From contig JAXRKN010000040.1 of NCBI GenBank assembly GCA_038502055.1, positions 5,852,501 to 5,916,500 of the forward strand: a DNA stretch of 64,000 bases. Direction: 5' to 3'. The DNA comes from Tanytarsus gracilentus (Eukaryota > Arthropoda > Insecta > Diptera > Chironomidae). Positions 60,500 to 64,000 of the stretch are shown in pieces. A program made the position numbers and the translations under genes. The notes under the pieces are model-generated. The model did not search any database. It had not been told where the DNA came from and saw nothing but the letters and a program-made list of their open reading frames with translations. Position 1 is the stretch's first letter. Each line of letters opens with the position of its first letter.

Positions 60500-61374
60500 A
60501 TGGCATCAGAGCGTTATTCATTTTCGTTAACAACATTCAGGTAAGTGCAGTAACAAAAAGAAAATTTATGAAATCATTTTTTTTTTGCAAAATCATCGTA
60601 AGGTTAAAATTTTAATAAAATATTTTCATTACAGTCCTTCGGGAAAGCTTGTTCAGATTGAATATGCATTAAATGCGGTTTTAGCTGGTGCAAGTACTGT
60701 CGGCATTAAAGGTAATTTTAAATTTTAAATTCTTAAAAAGATCCAGTTAAACAAATTCTCAACTTCCAGCTTCAAACGGAATTGTTTTTGCCACTGAGAA
60801 CAAGCAGAAGTCATTGCTGTATGATGAGAGTTCAGTTCATAAAATTGAGAATATCACCGATAACATCGGCATGGTCTACAGTGGAATGGGACCTGACTTT
60901 CGTCTCTTGGTTCGACAAGCTCGCAAGATAGCTCAGAACTACTTCATGATGTACAATGAAAGCATCCCAACGTCCCAGCTCGTCCAACGCATTGCTGGTG
61001 TCATGCAAGAGTATACACAATCAGGTGGTGTTCGACCTTTCGGAGTATCTCTTTTAATTTGCGGCATGGAGCCATCGCACACGAGTGGTGAGATGATTCC
61101 TCTCCTCTTTCAATGTGATCCTTCGGGAGCGTATTTCGCATGGAAGGCAACTGCTATGGGCAAAAACTCGATCAATGGCAAGACTTTCCTTGAGAAGCGA
61201 TACACCGAGGATATGGAACTTGATGACGCGGTTCATATCGCTATTTTGACACTGAAGGAGGGCTTCGAGGGTCAAATGAATGAGACTAACATCGAAGTCG
61301 GCATTTGTGATGGAAGCGGCTTCCGTCGTTTAGATCCATCAACAGTTAAGGACTATTTGGCCAATATTCCATAA
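60500..61374 (+). CDS. Prosalpha2: 20S proteasome subunit alpha type-2
   Basis: Three coding exons (60500-60540, 60635-60711, 60770-61374) encode 240 residues. The N-terminal proteasome alpha signature (RYSFSLTTFSPSGKLVQIEY) is intact and followed by the family's FATENKQKS, YSGMGPDFRLLVRQAR, EYTQSGGVRPFGVSLLICG and FAWKATAMGKN blocks, so the subunit is alpha2 and not another alpha. It forms part of the outer ring of the 20S core and is not catalytic. Compared with human PSMA2 (234 residues) the loop after LLICG is six residues longer (MEPSHTSGEMIPLLFQ, about residues 139-154). A polyadenylation signal is at 61412. Confidence 0.98.
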
Positions 61375-61411
61375 TTATATTTTATTATGTATTGAAACAC
61401 CTTGTGAGGAA

Positions 61412-61417
61412 AATAAA
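61412..61417 (+). terminator. Polyadenylation signal of proteasome alpha2
   Basis: An AATAAA hexamer lies 38 bp after the stop codon, in the 370-bp gap before the convergent Lamp1 stop. Confidence 0.6.
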
Positions 61418-61744
61418 TTTTTCAAATCTCAAATCTTTATTCTTAGCCATTTTTTTTAAGGTGATCTTTTTTACAGTCTCATATATTTTTTTTTTGGGAA
61501 CAGCGAAACTTTGATCAAATTTATTTTTTACTCCTTTGTCATCTCATCTCAACTCTTGATCACGTTAATATTATTACTAAACTACCAACAATAATATTTT
61601 AATATCATTGCGTATTACAATATTGATCACTCAAATAATTCGAACGAAATAAGTTTAATTAATTTTTGGAATAGGAAAAAAAATACAACAACTTTTTATC
61701 AGATATTTGCTCACAATGCAAACATAAAAAATTTGAGCTGCTCT

Positions 61745-62711
61745 TTACATGATGTTCAAATAGCCTCTCGCCTGTGATCGACGACGTGCGATAATGAATG
61801 CAATGAGGACTATAATAATTAAAGCGATGAGCGAAAGACCAATGGCGATAGGGACAATGTCGGGCTTGATATTGCTCTCACAATCCTTTGCCAATGAGAA
61901 TTTTTTCGAATTATCAACCTTAAACGCCTCAAACTGAACCTTCGAAATAATGATGAATGCTTGGCTGTCCTTTGTTTCCGTTGCATTTAGAATTTGCTCA
62001 TGGTTACAGTGGTATGAAAAGTTTGATGGCACTTTAAAGGTTTCATTTTCCATGTATGCAAAATTTATTGTTTGATTGGCTAAAATGTAAAATTTATTGA
62101 TTGCATAACTGCCGGCAGATTATTTATTATTTTTTACTAACCTGAAGAGTCATTAAAAATATTTGAAGCATTAAGAGTGATAGTGAATGATGAGAGGTCA
62201 TAAGTTGAGTTCTTTCGATCAAAAATAAGCTCAAAGCTATTGCCAATGGTCCAGTTAACGATAAGTATGTCCTTTTCAGCACCGCACGAGCTCGCCTTAA
62301 TGTCTGTCTTTGCATCGATTGGTATGTCATAAATGACATTTTTCATTGTTTGAGCTGTGAGAGAAAAAAGAGCACCAGATGATTTTTATTTATCAGCTAT
62401 ATTCTTATGAGTCATTCATGTATGTTGTGTGAAAAAAAAGTAAAGCGCAGTTAAAAATTGAACTCACTTTCATTGAGCTGATATGAGAAATTTGCTCTCA
62501 CGTTCATCTGAGCGATCAGACATGTGACATTTTTAGAGATGTCCTCGACCATCCACGTTGCTGGCATGTCTAGTTATTTAGAAAAAATTTTGTTATGAAA
62601 AGTTAAAATTTATAAACTTTTTAGCCACTCACCACCATCAACTGCAACATCGCCAGCATTAACAACACCTAAGAAAATTGTTAAAGCCACCAAAATTTCT
62701 CCTCGACGCAT
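61745..62711 (-). CDS. Lamp1: Lysosome-associated membrane protein (LAMP1-like)
   Basis: Four coding exons (62633-62711, 62468-62569, 62142-62354, 61745-62079) encode 242 residues. A signal peptide (MRRGEILVALTIFLGVVNA) precedes one luminal LAMP domain. That domain has four cysteines (in NVTC, SSCGAE, YHCNHE, KDCESN), expected to form two disulfides, and many N-glycosylation sequons. One TM segment (IVPIAIGLSLIALIIIVLIA) and a short tail RRRSQARGYLNIM follow. The GYLNI motif is the tyrosine lysosomal-sorting signal of the family (GYxx-hydrophobic at the C-terminus). Vertebrate LAMP1 has two luminal domains; a single one, as here, is also the fly form. It is divergent to Nprl2, with 443 bp between the start codons. 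Confidence 0.94.
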
Positions 62712-63154
62712 TTTTGAAATTAATTACTCTTTTTAAATTGAATTATAGACACGAATGTAGTGGACACAAAGAAATGATAATTCTGTGGTGAGAATCGACA
62801 GCACACTGAGGGGTACCAGCTGTAGAAAAACATTTTTAAGGCACGCTTCTCCACTCGAAACATTTCACATTTTCTTCGCTAACTCAAAGCCTTATCAATT
62901 AATATATTATTTTTTTCCATTTCACTCGTCTTCATACAACTCTCGCCTCATTAATGCATTTAAAAACAACCAAGTGTCATGTGTGTAGCAATGTAGTTAA
63001 AGTATCGTCAACAATCACCGATTAAATGTCACACAATAGTGAAAAATTGAATCAATCAACAAGTGCGCTTGACCTTCGATTAATTAGCCAAAAAAGTGTT
63101 CAAAACAAGAGTTTTACAAATATTTTCGCTTAATTTTTGTTACTTTAAGTTACT
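62712..63154. promoter_or_regulatory. Shared divergent promoter region: Lamp1 and Nprl2
   Basis: The 443 bp between two divergent start codons must include both promoters. I saw no CLEAR-box or TATA motif. The open frame at 62785-62988 has no domain and is treated as chance. Confidence 0.5.
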
Positions 63155-63818
63155 ATGGAGAAGATAAGAAAGAGTGAAAACGATGTTATCAAGGGAATTT
63201 TTCTGTGCGAGGTAGGAACGAGTCGAGAAATTGGGAGAAATTGTATTCGAAAACATTTTAATTAACTGACAATTGACGCATGCTTTGATCTTTGAACGAA
63301 TTTTTTTGTCCTATCTAGTTTCATACCACTGTTGGCACGCGAATTGTGGAACAGACGCCATCGAATTTCATCACTAAAGAGATATTTGGTGAGAACAGAT
63401 TTTTTTTCTCCTTCGTGACCTTCATATGGGACTTGATTGAAAAAAATGCGTGTGAAAAAAACAAATCTAACACAGAACATAGGAAACGTGTTTGCAAAAA
63501 TAACTTTTTTCATTCGAGTTTCTTGACCTCGCCGGCAAGTGTGAAAACTTTAATTCCGCTAATAAATTTAATTTCTCTAAATTTTCTTTTTCTCGCATAG
63601 ACAAAGCTGCGAGCTACATGATACCGAAACATCAATTAATTAACCGCTGCTTCATCAGCATCGCATTTAACGATATAAAAATTATTGGATTTCCGCAGTG
63701 CATTGAAAATCGCGTCTACAATCGAAACGCGTATTATTTCAACCTTTGCTTCATTTTTGCTAGTGACACAAGAACCACAAGCTATGAGAGTATAATAAGA
63801 AAATGCACAGAATATTTG
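63155..63818 (+). CDS. Nprl2: GATOR1 subunit Nprl2, 5' part
   Basis: Three coding exons (63155-63211, 63319-63388, 63601-63818) form the 5' part of the gene; the donor at 63819 leads out of the window. The product begins MEKIRKSENDVIKGIFLCE. Next comes FHTTVGTRIVEQTPSNFITK, which matches the 'FHPTLGPKI..QVPEDFISRE' start of human NPRL2. The third exon (YMIPKHQLINRCFISIAFND, NRVYNRNAYYFNLCFIFASD) matches the next block, including the conserved YNRNAxxFN. This is a longin-type domain. Nprl2 with Nprl3 and Iml1/DEPDC5 forms GATOR1, a GAP for Rag GTPases that restrains mTORC1 at the lysosome when amino acids are scarce. 3'-incomplete because of the window edge. Confidence 0.94.
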
Positions 63819-64000
63819 GTAAGTTTGTATTAATTGAGCTAATATTTGGTTTAGTGATAACGCGCACTTGACTCGAAATAAAAATATTATCGGAGAACTT
63901 TTTTTCCGTGATAGATAAGGCGTGCATATTTGGGGTTAATGTCTGATTTAAAAAACACAAAAAATTATTTTAACATAGAAATTTTTAAACTATTTTAACT
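63819..64000 (+). other. Start of Nprl2 intron 3
   Basis: The sequence opens with a GTAAGT donor and stays non-coding to the window edge. Confidence 0.7.

Overview
The window is eukaryotic and AT-rich. Spliced genes have short introns (about 50-70 bp is common), GT-AG junctions and AATAAA-type polyadenylation signals. A homeodomain almost identical to Drosophila Arrowhead, an insect-type gustatory receptor and a divergent ionotropic receptor make it an insect. A small dipteran genome, possibly a midge or other nematoceran, fits best, but the species is inferred and not proven. No rRNA gene, tRNA gene or CRISPR array was seen.

Region 1 (1-17 kb) is a developmental locus. It holds the 3' half of an Awh (Lhx6/8-class LIM-homeobox) gene on the plus strand. 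A complete second Awh-type gene lies tail to tail with it on the minus strand. The second gene appears to start from a two-codon exon about 8.6 kb upstream of its LIM1 exon.

Region 2 (17-26.4 kb) is a compact housekeeping cluster: a MYND-Tudor protein (piRNA-type architecture), an acidic securin-like protein, the mRNA export receptor NXF1/sbr, RNA polymerase subunit RPB10, the SECp43/TRNAU1AP RRM protein and a rhodanese. Neighbours alternate between convergent 3' ends and close divergent starts. NXF1 carries the long 'cassette' intron between exons of exactly 110 and 37 nt.

Region 3 (26.4-42.5 kb) is gene-poor. It holds a divergent ionotropic receptor, an MFSD8/CLN7-like lysosomal transporter and a single gustatory receptor. 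It also holds a short inverted-repeat element with internal repeats (34.2-34.9 kb) and a foldback-like element with long inverted arms and a 10-bp flanking duplication (40.2-41.1 kb).

Region 4 (42.5-64 kb) holds an FLVCR-type transporter with two long introns, a DUF4781-like protein, the decapping scavenger DcpS, Ndfip, proteasome alpha2, Lamp1 and the 5' part of Nprl2 (GATOR1). Lamp1 and Nprl2 are divergent with 443 bp between start codons. Both products act at the lysosome, as MFSD8 does, but no operon-like linkage is implied.

Gene models were assembled by hand from splice signals and reading phase. Every multi-exon model given as complete sums to a whole number of codons. The ionotropic-receptor 5' splice, the gustatory-receptor 3' end and the securin-like splice are the least certain. 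I did not find a multi-gene novel system. The most notable items are the Awh duplication, the NXF1 cassette intron and the foldback-like element.
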